From Sphingobium sp. SCG-1 (GTDB taxonomy: Bacteria > Pseudomonadota > Alphaproteobacteria > Sphingomonadales > Sphingomonadaceae), in contig NZ_CP026372.1 of the NCBI RefSeq assembly GCF_002953135.1, forward strand, positions 3,645,501 to 3,709,500: a stretch of 64,000 bases of DNA. The letters run 5' to 3'. How positions within the stretch are numbered: position 1 is the stretch's first letter; each line of letters begins with the position of its first letter. The notes beneath the pieces were generated by a model. The model had not been told where the DNA came from and did not search any database. It saw only the letters and a program-made list of their open reading frames with translations. This document shows positions 32,714 through 42,135 of the stretch, in pieces. A program made the translations under genes and the position numbers.

Positions 32714-35700
32714 ATGAGCTTCCGCAACATATCGGCCTGGGCCATTCGCAATCCGGTGACGCCGCTCGTGCTGTTCGCAGCGCTTTTGCTGGCAGGCATC
32801 GTCAGCTTCATGCGCATGGACGTTAATAACAATCCCGACATCAGCTTTCCAGCCGCACAAGTGATCGTGACGCAACCCGGTGCTGCACCTTCGGAGTTGG
32901 AGACGCAGGTAACGCAACGGATTGAAGCCGCGGTCCGTTCGATCAGCGGCGTCGACGAAATCACGTCGATCGCCAGCGAAGGTAGTTCCACCACGTTTGT
33001 TCAGTTCACGATCGGCACCCCCGTGGACCGCGCCGTTGCGGATGTGAAGAACGCGGTAGACCAAGTCCGTAGCGATCTGCCTGATGGCATATTGGAGCCG
33101 CAGGTCGTGCGCGTCGACATCGATGGCGGACCAATTGCCTATTTCAGCGCCGAGGGTACGGATATGACGCTGGAAGAACTAAGCTGGTACGTCGACAATA
33201 CCGTGGCGAAACGGCTGCTTGGTATCCAGGGAATGGCCGCCGTCAAGCGAAGCGGCGGCGTTAGCCGTGAAATCCGTGTAATGCTGGACCCAGCCCGCTT
33301 GCAGGCGCACGGGATCACTGCGTCGCAAGTCAACCAGCAATTGCGGCAGGTGAACCTGAACGCTGCAGGCGGACGCGCTGAAATCGCGGGCGCTGAGCAG
33401 TCCATGCGCGTGTTGGGCAATGCGCAGGATGCTTACACGCTCGGCCAGACCCAGATAGCCATCGCTGATGGCCAGACCGTGAAACTGGCCGACATCGCAG
33501 ATGTACGCGACATGTACGCCGAGCAGCGTGCCGTGGGGCTGATGAACGGGCGACAAGTGACTAGCTTCAGCCTGGAGAAGGCAAAGGGATCCTCCGACGT
33601 GACCGTCTATGATGACGCGATGAAGGAATTGGACAAGCTTGCGAAAGACAATCCCAAAGTCAAGTTCAAGCAGCTTTTCACGACGGTGGATTATACCAAG
33701 GAGCAGTATGAGTCCGCCATGGCGGCCATGGTCGAAGGTGCGTTGCTCGCTGTCGTCATTGTGTTCCTTTTCCTGCGCGACTGGCGCGCGACCCTGATTT
33801 CCGCGCTTGCCATACCGCTGTCAGCGATCCCCGCCTTCTGGTTCATGGACATGATGGGTTTTACCCTGAATGGGTTGTCGCTGCTCGCCCTCAGCCTAGT
33901 GGCCGGCGTACTCGTCGATGATGCGATCGTGGAGATCGAGAACATTGTCCGCCATATGCGAATGGGCAAGTCCGCCTATCAGGCGTCCATTGATGCGGCT
34001 GATGAGATTGGCCTTGCCGTACTGGCGACCACGATGGCAATCGTGGCGGTATTCCTGCCCGTCGCCCTGATGCCAGGAATTTCCGGACAGTTCTTCATCC
34101 AATTTGGCATGACGGTGGTCGTATCCGTGCTGATGAGTCTCGCCGTCGCGCGTCTCATCACGCCTATGGTTGCAGCCTACTTTTTAAAGGCACACGGCGA
34201 AGCGAGCCACGGCGAAGGCTGGATGATGGACCGCTACATTGGAGCGCTGCGCTGGTCACTGGACCAGCGGGCCTCCAACCGCATTCGCAGCGACGAAAAG
34301 TGGCAGCGCATGCTCGACAACGCTCACGGCACCGTCACACGCGGCTGGATACGCCTGCGTCGTCGCGTGCGCTCGTCCATCGTGGACCATCGCTTCTGGA
34401 CGATGGGCATAGGGTTGCTTGCCTTTATAGCGACGGTCATAGCTTTCAGCACCTTGCCCATGGCGTTCCAGCCGACGACCAATACTGACTTCAGCGAGGT
34501 CAAGGTGGAAATGGTGCCCGGTAGCACGCTCGAACAAACTCGCGTCGTCGCGCAAAAGGTCTCCGATATGCTTTCCGCCGATAGCACGGTGGTAGAAGCG
34601 GCGTTTGCCGATATCGAACCTGCAAAGGCCGACATATTCCTGACGCTCCGGAAGGATCGACCCATCTCCTCAGTAGATTGGGAGCGCAAGGTAGCGCCGA
34701 AATTCCGCGATGTGGCAGACGCGCGCGTGAACTTTCAGTCTCAATCCGGCGGCGGCTTCGGGCGCGACATCATCATGATGTTCGGAAGCGATGACCCGGT
34801 ACTGCTTGAAAAGACAGCCAATCAGTTGGTAAACGAGATGGCGGGACTTAGGGAACTGCGCGATCCCCGCGTGCAGGGCGATATGCAGCGGCCGGAAATC
34901 CTCATCAAGCCCCGTATGGATCTTGCCGCCAGCATGGGTGTGACTACACAGGCGCTGAGCCAGACCATCCGCATCGCAACCTTGGGCGACATCGACCAGA
35001 ACAGCGCGCGCTTCTCGCTGTCCGACCGCCAAATCCCAATACGGGTATCCATCGCCGAGGCGTCGCGAAAGGATCTCAGCACGATAGAGAACCTACCGGT
35101 GCCGACTGCGTCGGGGGGATCAGTACCGCTTAAGGTTGTGGCCGACATCGAGTTTGGCGCGGGGCCGACGCAGATTCGCCGCTATAATCAAATCCGCCGC
35201 ATTGTCGTAGGCGCAGATCTTGCGCCGGGTTTGGTGACGAGCGACGCGATGAGCAAGATCAACGAGTTGCCCACAATGAAGGCGCTGCCGAAGGGCGTGC
35301 AGAAGCTAAACGTTGGCGATGCCAAGTGGCAGGCCGAATTACTCGTGAACTTTGTGATAGCGGTGATGTCCGGCGTTCTGCTGGTGTTTGCCGTGCTCGT
35401 ACTGCTCTACAAGCGCGTGATGCCGCCTTTCGTGAACATGGGTTCGCTGCTGCTTGCGCCGCTGGGTGGTGCGCTTGCCTTGCATTTAACGGGTCAGCCG
35501 ATCTCCATGCCGGTGTTCATCGGCCTGCTCATGCTGCTTGGCATCGTCGCCAAGAACTCGATCCTGGTCGTCGATTTCGCCTTGGAGGAAATTTATAAGG
35601 GTGTGCCGAAATATGAGGCGATCGTAGACGCTGGTCACAAGCGCGCGCAGCCCATCGTAATGACGACCGTTGCGATGGTGGCGGGCATGGTGCCGACGGC

Positions 35701-35926
35701 ATTGTCACTAAGCGGCGATGGCGCATGGCGACAGCCCATGGGGATCACCGTGATCGGCGGCCTGATCCTGTCCACCGCGTTGACGCTCATCATCGTGCCT
35801 GCAGCGTTCAGTCTCGCCATTGGAATCGAATCCTGGCTAGCACCGCGCCTCAGCCGAACCCTCACCTACCGTCCCGGCGACAAAGGTCCGGCCTCGGATG
35901 ATGGCGTGGCCCAGCCCGCCGAATAG
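32714..35926 (+). CDS. RND efflux permease (HAE1-like)
   Basis: 1070 residues of the AcrB/MexB superfamily. TM1 is at about 12-33; two large periplasmic loops follow, and TM4 carries the proton-relay pair D402-D403 in GVLVDDAIVEIEN. The second relay lysine is in GIVAKNSILVVDF. Loop I (VNNNPDISFPAAQVIVTQPG) and the charged insertion near residues 500-555 are typical of the sphingomonad-type pumps. It expels hydrophobic compounds with proton antiport; substrates cannot be predicted. The frame is open from 32687, but MSFRNISAWAIRNP and GGCAGAGAG upstream place the start at 32714. Confidence 0.94.
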   Translation: MSFRNISAWAIRNPVTPLVLFAALLLAGIVSFMRMDVNNNPDISFPAAQVIVTQPGAAPSELETQVTQRIEAAVRSISGVDEITSIASEGSSTTFVQFTIGTPVDRAVADVKNAVDQVRSDLPDGILEPQVVRVDIDGGPIAYFSAEGTDMTLEELSWYVDNTVAKRLLGIQGMAAVKRSGGVSREIRVMLDPARLQAHGITASQVNQQLRQVNLNAAGGRAEIAGAEQSMRVLGNAQDAYTLGQTQIAIADGQTVKLADIADVRDMYAEQRAVGLMNGRQVTSFSLEKAKGSSDVTVYDDAMKELDKLAKDNPKVKFKQLFTTVDYTKEQYESAMAAMVEGALLAVVIVFLFLRDWRATLISALAIPLSAIPAFWFMDMMGFTLNGLSLLALSLVAGVLVDDAIVEIENIVRHMRMGKSAYQASIDAADEIGLAVLATTMAIVAVFLPVALMPGISGQFFIQFGMTVVVSVLMSLAVARLITPMVAAYFLKAHGEASHGEGWMMDRYIGALRWSLDQRASNRIRSDEKWQRMLDNAHGTVTRGWIRLRRRVRSSIVDHRFWTMGIGLLAFIATVIAFSTLPMAFQPTTNTDFSEVKVEMVPGSTLEQTRVVAQKVSDMLSADSTVVEAAFADIEPAKADIFLTLRKDRPISSVDWERKVAPKFRDVADARVNFQSQSGGGFGRDIIMMFGSDDPVLLEKTANQLVNEMAGLRELRDPRVQGDMQRPEILIKPRMDLAASMGVTTQALSQTIRIATLGDIDQNSARFSLSDRQIPIRVSIAEASRKDLSTIENLPVPTASGGSVPLKVVADIEFGAGPTQIRRYNQIRRIVVGADLAPGLVTSDAMSKINELPTMKALPKGVQKLNVGDAKWQAELLVNFVIAVMSGVLLVFAVLVLLYKRVMPPFVNMGSLLLAPLGGALALHLTGQPISMPVFIGLLMLLGIVAKNSILVVDFALEEIYKGVPKYEAIVDAGHKRAQPIVMTTVAMVAGMVPTALSLSGDGAWRQPMGITVIGGLILSTALTLIIVPAAFSLAIGIESWLAPRLSRTLTYRPGDKGPASDDGVAQPAE

Positions 35927-35977
35927 TTCATTGGACTTGTTACCTGAACGAAACAGCGTGTAGATCGTTTCGTGCAC

Positions 35978-37240
35978 ATGAGATTGTTCCGCTTCGACCC
36001 TGCGCCGGTTCCGCCAAGTGGCGCGCAGCGAATGCGGCTGATTGCAACGGGTATGCTGATCGTGATGGCGGCGCTGTTCGCGGTCGCACGCAGCTTTGCC
36101 CATGTTCATCCGGCCATCGGCTATGTACAGGCATTTTCGGAAGCCGCGATGGTGGGCGGACTGGCGGACTGGTTTGCGGTCACGGCGCTGTTCCGGCATC
36201 CGCTAGGCCTCCCCATCCCGCATACCGCGATCATCCCGCGCAACAAGGATCGCATTGGCGATACGCTGGCCGCGTTCCTGCGCGATAATTTTCTTACGTC
36301 GGCAGTTGTAGCGCGCCGGATGCGCCGCGTCGATGTCGCGTCTGCGGCGGGTCGTTTCCTTAGCCAGCCCGCAGGAGGCGACGGACGCTTGCGGCAAGGC
36401 GCATCGCGCATTGCGGCGGACCTGCTGGAAGCGCTGGATCAGGAGCGGCTCGGCGGGATGGCGAAGAGCGCGATCGTGCAGCGATTGCGTGCGCTCAATG
36501 TCGGTCCATTAGCGGGCCAGGCACTGGAAGCGGCAATGCGCGACGGACGGCACCGCGCAGTTCTCGACAGCATCATCCTGTGGGCGGGGCGGACGCTGGA
36601 AGGCAACGACCATCTGATCCGGGAAATGGTGCATGCACGCGCCGGGAAATTGCTGCGTCTGACTGGGCTGGATGCAAACATTGCGGATGCCATCATCAGC
36701 GGTCTGCAAAAACTTCTGCACGAAATGGGGGAAGACCCCGATCATCCCCTACGCGAGAAAGCAGAAGAAGCGTTTCAGAAGCTCGCCTCCGATCTGCAAT
36801 TCGATCCCGACATGCAGGCGCGCGTGGCTGCTATTCGGGATGAAATCGTCGAAAATCCAGCCATGCAAAGCTGGATCAATGGATTGTGGGAGCAAGGGCG
36901 TGCGGGATTGCTGCGCGCGGCGCGCGATCCCTCAGGCGCGATGGCAGGACGGTTTGGCCAGGCTCTGCGGCAATTGGGTAGCACCTTGCAGGAGGACATT
37001 CGCCTGCGCACTGCGCTGAACCGCTTCGCCCGCCGCTCCGCCGTCGCTGCAACGGCGGCTTACGGCGACAATATCGTCAAGCTGGTCAGCGAGACAGTGC
37101 GCGGCTGGGATGCCGGCACCGTGACAGAGCGTCTTGAGAATGCAGTTGGTCGCGATCTACAATATATTCGTATCAATGGTACGCTGGTGGGTGGTCTGGT
37201 CGGGCTGGCTTTGCATGCAATAGACGCATTTTTAAAATGA
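35978..37240 (+). CDS. DUF445 family membrane protein
   Basis: 420 residues. One or two N-terminal hydrophobic segments (about 22-42, LIATGMLIVMAALFAVARSF) lead to the DUF445 signature VGGLADWFAVTALFRHPLGL and IPHTAIIPRNKDRIGDTLAA. A long helical, charged domain follows, ending with a C-terminal membrane helix (LVGGLVGLALHAIDAFL). DUF445 proteins are inner-membrane proteins of unclear role with proposed links to cell-envelope maintenance. An in-frame GTG at 35972 is possible; ATG at 35978 is chosen. It follows the pump by 51 bp and may share its transcript. Confidence 0.9.
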   Translation: MRLFRFDPAPVPPSGAQRMRLIATGMLIVMAALFAVARSFAHVHPAIGYVQAFSEAAMVGGLADWFAVTALFRHPLGLPIPHTAIIPRNKDRIGDTLAAFLRDNFLTSAVVARRMRRVDVASAAGRFLSQPAGGDGRLRQGASRIAADLLEALDQERLGGMAKSAIVQRLRALNVGPLAGQALEAAMRDGRHRAVLDSIILWAGRTLEGNDHLIREMVHARAGKLLRLTGLDANIADAIISGLQKLLHEMGEDPDHPLREKAEEAFQKLASDLQFDPDMQARVAAIRDEIVENPAMQSWINGLWEQGRAGLLRAARDPSGAMAGRFGQALRQLGSTLQEDIRLRTALNRFARRSAVAATAAYGDNIVKLVSETVRGWDAGTVTERLENAVGRDLQYIRINGTLVGGLVGLALHAIDAFLK

Positions 37241-37329
37241 CCAACGTGGCGTCGCCAGTTCAAGGGAAATTGCGCGATGGAACCAAAAGGTCGACAACGC
37301 ATTGGACGGCTGCAACTCGGTGAGGTGAG

Positions 37330-37773
37330 ATGACGAAGCGTGTTTTGATTGTTGAGGATGAGATTTTCGTTGCCCTTGAAATCGAAGACATCGTCACGTC
37401 CGCCAGCCTTACTGTAAGCGCAATAGCTGCTGATAGCGCTGCGGCCCTCCGGGCTGCGCCTGAATCTGACATTGCTCTGGTGGACCTGAACCTTCGGGAC
37501 GGCGCGACTGGTCCCGGAATCGGGCAGGTTCTGGCCGAACGCTATGGCATCAAAGTCATCTATGTAACGGCAAATCCCAGCCAGATTGGGTCCGCCTCCG
37601 CTGCCGCGCTTGGAGTCATAACAAAGCCGTTCCGAAGCAGTACGATCAAGGCGGCGTTAGCGCTGGCCTCGCAAGACAATGACAATGAAGAGCTGGATTA
37701 CGCGGCGATTGCCGGATTTACGCCTTTTTTGCCGCGTCTCGGCTCATTGCGCGGGTCGGAATATTCAGAATGA
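37330..37773 (+). CDS. Receiver-only response regulator
   Basis: 147 residues, a single receiver domain with no output domain. The acidic pocket is in LIVEDE (D10), the phosphoacceptor is D52 in ALVDLNLRDG, and the switch residues are T80 (VTAN) and K99 (TKPF). Such single-domain regulators act as phosphate shuttles or sinks; in sphingomonads they feed the general stress response (SdrG-type) together with HWE kinases. Its 3' end overlaps the convergent HWE kinase gene by 56 bp, so partnership is plausible though not shown. A weak GGAAC-N16-CATT sequence lies at 37279-37303. Confidence 0.92.
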   Translation: MTKRVLIVEDEIFVALEIEDIVTSASLTVSAIAADSAAALRAAPESDIALVDLNLRDGATGPGIGQVLAERYGIKVIYVTANPSQIGSASAAALGVITKPFRSSTIKAALALASQDNDNEELDYAAIAGFTPFLPRLGSLRGSEYSE

Positions 37774-39241
37774 CGTTGAGGCCATCCGACCGCCAATCTC
37801 GTTCGATCGTTCCGCCTAGCTGACGCTCTACACTAAGAGAAATCAACCGCGACCCGAAGCCGGTTTGTACAGGCGCGGCAACAGGTGGGCCGCCCTCTTC
37901 GCGCCAATGCATGACACACATGTCGTCCTGGCTGCTCGTTTCTACGACAACCCGCCCACGAAGATCGGATAGCGCGCCATATTTCGCGGCGTTAGTGGCG
38001 AGTTCATGGAACAACAACGCCAGCGGTGTCGCGGATCGATCATCAACGACCTGATCCTCACCAGTGATCGCGATCCGCTTATTGTCCGCAGATTGATAAG
38101 GCTCGAACAATTGCTCTAGCACGCCGAACAGGCTGTTTTGCCCGATCGCTGATGCGGAGTCGGCACTATGCGGACGAACGTAATCATGCGCGCGCCCAAG
38201 CGCGGTCACCCGATCCCGGAGCTGATCCGCCACATCGCTGATTTCGGGCCTCTCCCTTGCGGAAAGCCCGATCAAACCGGCTATCACCGAGAATATGTTC
38301 TTGATGCGGTGTGAAAGCTCATGCGCGATCATCTCGCGCTCCTCCATCTCCCGCTTGCGCTCGTGGATGTCGGTGCATGTCCCGAACCAGCGCGTGATGT
38401 TTCCGGTCTCGTCGCGGATCGGCAACGCACGACCCAGGGTCCAGCGATACTGGCCGCTATGATGACGCAACCGGTACTCGATCTCATATGGCTCGCCGGT
38501 CTGCAACGAATGGTCCCAATGCCTCCAGGCGTTCGCCTGATCGTCGGGATGGAACATGCCGTTCCATTCCTCGCCATCGGTCGATCCTGTGGGCATACCG
38601 GTGAATTCATACCAGCGCGCATTGTAATAGTCGTGATAACCATCAGGCCGCGTCGACCAGACCATTTGCGGCATAGTATCGGCCAGCGTCTGAAATCTGA
38701 TCTCGCTGTCTTTCAGCGCGCTGGCTCGTATTTCCGCATCACGCAGTTGCAGGCGGTCCCTCCTCCGCGCCTCCAGAAAGGCAGAGACTTGCCGACCGAG
38801 GAGCATCAACCCCTGGCTCTGGAGAGGCGTTAATCCTTCGCGCGGCACGTAGTCGATGACGCACAACGCCCCTAACGGTATGCCCTCGGCGCTAATCAGC
38901 GGCGCACCTGCGTAAAAGCGAATATGTGGTGGGCCAGTGACCAACGCATTGTCCGCAAAGCGCGCGTCCAAGGCCGCATCGGGGATAGTGAACAACTGAT
39001 CGCCCAGCATGGCATGAGCGCAGAAGGACACGTCACGAGGTGTTTCGCTCACATCTAAGCCGGTACGCGCAAGAAATCGCTGACGCTCGTCCTCTACAAT
39101 ACTGACGAGACAGGTCGGCGTACCGCACAGAGCACTGGCGAATGCGGTGATTTCATCGAGTTCAGCAAATTCCACCGAATCAAGATCATATTCGCGCAAC
39201 AAAGCGAGGCGATCGGTCATGGTCGGCGACGTCTCAGCCAT
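37718..39241 (-). CDS. GAF-PAS HWE-type sensor histidine kinase
   Basis: 507 residues. A GAF domain lies at about 25-155 (RDVSFCAHAMLGDQLFTIPD). A PAS domain at about 182-295 includes GYHDYYNARWYEFTGMPTG and a PAC-like WTLGRALPIRDETGNITRWF. The HWE kinase core has the phosphorylated histidine in HELSHRIKN (H311), HELATNAAKYGAL, and the family-naming WREEGG. No transmembrane helix is present, so it senses cytoplasmic signals. The start ATG overlaps the murA stop by 8 bp (ATGGCTGA), so it is translated downstream of murA. An ATG eight codons in is an alternative. It converges on a receiver-only regulator. Confidence 0.93.
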   Translation of the reverse strand: MAETSPTMTDRLALLREYDLDSVEFAELDEITAFASALCGTPTCLVSIVEDERQRFLARTGLDVSETPRDVSFCAHAMLGDQLFTIPDAALDARFADNALVTGPPHIRFYAGAPLISAEGIPLGALCVIDYVPREGLTPLQSQGLMLLGRQVSAFLEARRRDRLQLRDAEIRASALKDSEIRFQTLADTMPQMVWSTRPDGYHDYYNARWYEFTGMPTGSTDGEEWNGMFHPDDQANAWRHWDHSLQTGEPYEIEYRLRHHSGQYRWTLGRALPIRDETGNITRWFGTCTDIHERKREMEEREMIAHELSHRIKNIFSVIAGLIGLSARERPEISDVADQLRDRVTALGRAHDYVRPHSADSASAIGQNSLFGVLEQLFEPYQSADNKRIAITGEDQVVDDRSATPLALLFHELATNAAKYGALSDLRGRVVVETSSQDDMCVMHWREEGGPPVAAPVQTGFGSRLISLSVERQLGGTIERDWRSDGLNVILNIPTRAMSRDAAKKA

Positions 39242-40517
39242 CGCTGATGCGTTCGATGTCGGCTCCGACAGCGGACAATTTCTCTTCCAGCCGCTCGTAA
39301 CCCCGATCCAGATGGTAGACCCGGCTTACAACCGTTTCGCCTTGCGCCGCCAAGCCGGCCAGGATCAGGCTCATCGAGGCTCGCAAGTCAGTCGCCATGA
39401 CGGGCGCGCCGGTCAGCCGCTCGACACCGCGCACGATGGCGGTGCGACCGTTCACGCTGATGTCCGCACCCATGCGCGCCAGTTCTGGCACATGCATGTA
39501 GCGGTTCTCGAAAATCGTTTCGGTCAACACGCTCGCGCCGTCTGCCAGTGTAAGCATCGCCATGAATTGCGCCTGCATGTCGGTGGGAAACGCGGGAAAT
39601 GGCGCTGTTGAAATCGTCAGTGGTTTCAGCTTGCCTTCAGCGGCGATGCGGATGCCGTCAGCCAACTCCTCGACATGAACGCCTGCTTCGCGCAGGGTCG
39701 TCAGGATTGCATGCATGTCGCTATAATTCGCACCAACGAGATCAAGGCTACCCCCGGTGATTGCGGCAGCACAGGCATAGCTGCCCGCCTCGATGCGATC
39801 GGGCATGACGCTGTAGGTCGCGCCGTGCAGGCGCTTTTTGCCATGGATGGTGAGCGTTCCGCCGCCGATCCCTTCGATCTCCGCTCCCATCGCGACCAGC
39901 AGTCGGCACAGGTCAACGATCTCAGGCTCACGTGCCGCATTTTCGAGCACACAGGTGCCGTTCGCCAGCACAGCGGCCATCAACGCATTCTCGGTCGCGC
40001 CCACGGATACCACGGGGAAGCTGAACGTTCCGCCGGGAAGGCCCCCGTCCGGCGCACTCGCCCGGACATAACCCGCCGCGATTTCGATTATGGCCCCGAA
40101 CGCCTCCAGCGCTTTCAGGTGCAAGTCGATCGGGCGGTTGCCGATCGCACAACCGCCGGGCAGCGACACCGTCGCCTCGCCCGCACGTGCGAGCAACGGC
40201 CCTAGCACTAAAATCGAGGCGCGCATCTTGCGCACGATGTCGTAAGGGGCCTCCGTCGACGTCACGCGTCCGGCCCGCAGCGTCATCACCCGACCGAAAT
40301 CCTCCGGCCGCGCGCCTTCGATCATCGTCGACACACCGAGCTGGTTCAGCAGGTGCCCGAAGCTGTCCACGTCGGCAAGACGCGGCAGGTTGCGCAACGT
40401 TACCGGCTCGTCCGTCAGCAGTGCACAGGGCAGCAGGGTAAGGGCGGCGTTCTTCGCGCCAGAGATAGGAAGGCGGCCATTGAGGCGGGCGCCGCCATGA
40501 ATGCGAATTTGGTCCAT
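39234..40517 (-). CDS. murA: UDP-N-acetylglucosamine 1-carboxyvinyltransferase MurA
   Basis: 427 residues. Substrate-binding K22-N23 lies in ISGAKNAAL; the catalytic Cys123 is in GGCAIGNRPID (E. coli C115), so it should be sensitive to fosfomycin. Repeated inverse alpha/beta units of the EPSP-synthase fold continue to the end (LDRGYERLEEKLSAVGADIE). MurA commits UDP-GlcNAc to peptidoglycan by adding enolpyruvate from PEP. The stop codon lies inside the first codons of the HWE kinase gene. A 209-bp gap separates it from the divergent Crp/Fnr gene. Confidence 0.98.
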   Translation of the reverse strand: MDQIRIHGGARLNGRLPISGAKNAALTLLPCALLTDEPVTLRNLPRLADVDSFGHLLNQLGVSTMIEGARPEDFGRVMTLRAGRVTSTEAPYDIVRKMRASILVLGPLLARAGEATVSLPGGCAIGNRPIDLHLKALEAFGAIIEIAAGYVRASAPDGGLPGGTFSFPVVSVGATENALMAAVLANGTCVLENAAREPEIVDLCRLLVAMGAEIEGIGGGTLTIHGKKRLHGATYSVMPDRIEAGSYACAAAITGGSLDLVGANYSDMHAILTTLREAGVHVEELADGIRIAAEGKLKPLTISTAPFPAFPTDMQAQFMAMLTLADGASVLTETIFENRYMHVPELARMGADISVNGRTAIVRGVERLTGAPVMATDLRASMSLILAGLAAQGETVVSRVYHLDRGYERLEEKLSAVGADIERISDG

Positions 40518-40726
40518 CGGACTGCTTCATAAGGCTTAACGCTACCTATGCAAGGCAGCGGGATCTTCAAAAAAATTTCGCCGGCGGCATGCTCTACAAG
40601 GGCTTGAATATAAATCCTCTTCTCGTCCGTTATTGTTGATCGAAGTTAATGCAACTTTCTGCGATGCAGCCAAAAGCCCACTAAGGCGTTCTGCCTCCGT
40701 AACAACATCACTACTGAGGGACACGC

Positions 40727-41458
40727 GTGACGGGAAGTTGTTTCGCCGAACGACTGGAAAAGCATATTTCGCTGAATGATGCAGAGCGCAAGGCGCTCGC
40801 TCGTCTTGAAGAGACGCAGCGCAAGGTAAAGCGCGGCGCCGTTATTCAGCGTGCCAACGACCCTGTATCCGAACTGTTTGTGCTGCGGCACGGCCGGGTG
40901 ATGAGCTATGTCATCATGCCCGACGGTAGCCGTCAGATACTGCGTGTGTACTTCCCCGGCGACTTTATTGGATCGGCCAGCACCATCTACAGCAAGGCGC
41001 CGGAGTCGCTGGTGGCGCTTGCCGATTCCGTGCTGTGTCCGTTCGACAAGGCCGGGCTTCGCGTCCTGCTGGAAGAACATCCGCGCGTCGCGGCGCTGAT
41101 GTTCATGCTGTCGCAGACTGAGCGGGTCGCTCTTACCGACCGGCTGGCTTCACTGGGACGGACTTCGGCAAAGGCGCGAGTTGCCGCCTTCCTGCTCGAC
41201 ATCATCCACCGCCTTCGTGTCATGAACGACGATATCACCGACACGTTCGACTTGAAGCTCACGCAGGAGGAAATCGGCGACGCGATTGGCCTAACGTCGG
41301 TGCACGTCAACCGGATGATACGCCAGATGGAGGCGGAAGGCCTCATCCGGCGGTCGAATGGGTCGATCACGCTTCTCAACGAGCAGAAACTCGCGTCGAT
41401 CGGTCACTATACCAATCGCTATACCGACTTCGATCTCACCTGGTTACCCGCGGCCTGA
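40727..41458 (+). CDS. Crp/Fnr-family transcription regulator
   Basis: 243 residues. A cyclic-nucleotide-binding-type beta domain at about 15-125 (VIQRANDPVSELFVLRHGRV, RVYFPGDFIGSASTIYS) is followed by a dimer helix and a winged helix-turn-helix (LKLTQEEIGDAIGLTSVHVN). Only one N-terminal cysteine is present, so it is not an Fe-S Fnr; the ligand is unknown. GTG start with GAGGGA upstream. A partial Fnr-like half-site pair (TTGAT-N4-GTTAA, 40636-40649) lies upstream and might be self-recognition, but the second half is degenerate. Confidence 0.93.
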   Translation: MTGSCFAERLEKHISLNDAERKALARLEETQRKVKRGAVIQRANDPVSELFVLRHGRVMSYVIMPDGSRQILRVYFPGDFIGSASTIYSKAPESLVALADSVLCPFDKAGLRVLLEEHPRVAALMFMLSQTERVALTDRLASLGRTSAKARVAAFLLDIIHRLRVMNDDITDTFDLKLTQEEIGDAIGLTSVHVNRMIRQMEAEGLIRRSNGSITLLNEQKLASIGHYTNRYTDFDLTWLPAA

Positions 41459-41475
41459 TACGCCACGGTCGTCGG

Positions 41476-42042
41476 TCATGCCAGAAGTTCGACGTCCCAA
41501 TACAGCCAGTCATGCCAGCTTTCGTGCAGGTAGCCCGGTGGAAAAGCACGGCCATGTTCCTGCAACTGCCAGCTTGTCGGACGGATCGGCTGCACATGCA
41601 GCCGCATTCCCGCTTCGCGCGGCGTGCGACCACCCTTTCGCAGGTTGCAGGGGGAGCAGGCTGTGGCGACATTCTCCCATGTCGTACGCCCACCCGCACG
41701 GCGCGGCACGACATGATCGAATGTCAAATCATGCGGCGATCCACAATATTGACATGCGAACTTGTCACGCAGGAACAGGTTGAAACGCGTAAAAGCAGGA
41801 TGTTCGGACGGTTTCACATATTGCTTCAGCGCAATGACCGAGGGGATCTTCATCTGGAAGCTCGGCGAGTGCACTTCTCGCTGGTAGGTGGCGATGATGT
41901 CCACCCGCTCCAAGAATACGGCCTTGATCGCCGTTTGCCAAGGCCAAAGGCTCAAGGGATAGTAACTCAGCGGCGTGTAGTCTGCATTCAGAACCAGCGC
42001 CGGGCAACTTTCCGGATGCCGTATCAGGTCGGGATGGTACAT
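41476..42042 (-). CDS. HNH endonuclease family protein
   Basis: 188 residues. The C-terminal half has the HNH module: CQYCG, then LTFDHVVPRRAGGRTTWENV, and CSPCNLRKGGR, with two CxxC pairs binding zinc and the His-Asn-His set. The N-terminal half (LNADYTPLSYYPLSLWPWQT) is typical of the HNH proteins annotated in many alphaproteobacteria beside no phage genes; their role is unknown and need not be restriction. The frame extends to 42099, but MYHPDL with AAGG 8 nt upstream marks 42042 as the start. It diverges from gluQ. Confidence 0.9.
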   Translation of the reverse strand: MYHPDLIRHPESCPALVLNADYTPLSYYPLSLWPWQTAIKAVFLERVDIIATYQREVHSPSFQMKIPSVIALKQYVKPSEHPAFTRFNLFLRDKFACQYCGSPHDLTFDHVVPRRAGGRTTWENVATACSPCNLRKGGRTPREAGMRLHVQPIRPTSWQLQEHGRAFPPGYLHESWHDWLYWDVELLA

Positions 42043-42135
42043 AGAAAAACCTTTTCCCCAGTCCGTCGCGCTGATCGCTGATAAGCGTGACAGCGGCATG
42101 ACAGCATTAACCTATATCGCCCGTCAAGAGCCTGT

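Noticed and set aside
37279..37303. EcfG-like GGAAC-N16-CATT before the response regulator
   Set aside because: The invariant GTT is not kept at either spacing; too weak to list as a promoter.
40636..40649. Fnr/Crp box TTGAT-N4-GTTAA before the Crp/Fnr gene
   Set aside because: Only one half-site matches; by chance such half-sites are common. Kept as a remark in the gene entry only.
41476..42042. Restriction-modification or homing endonuclease
   Set aside because: No methyltransferase, intron or intein context; this HNH type is a common chromosomal gene in alphaproteobacteria.
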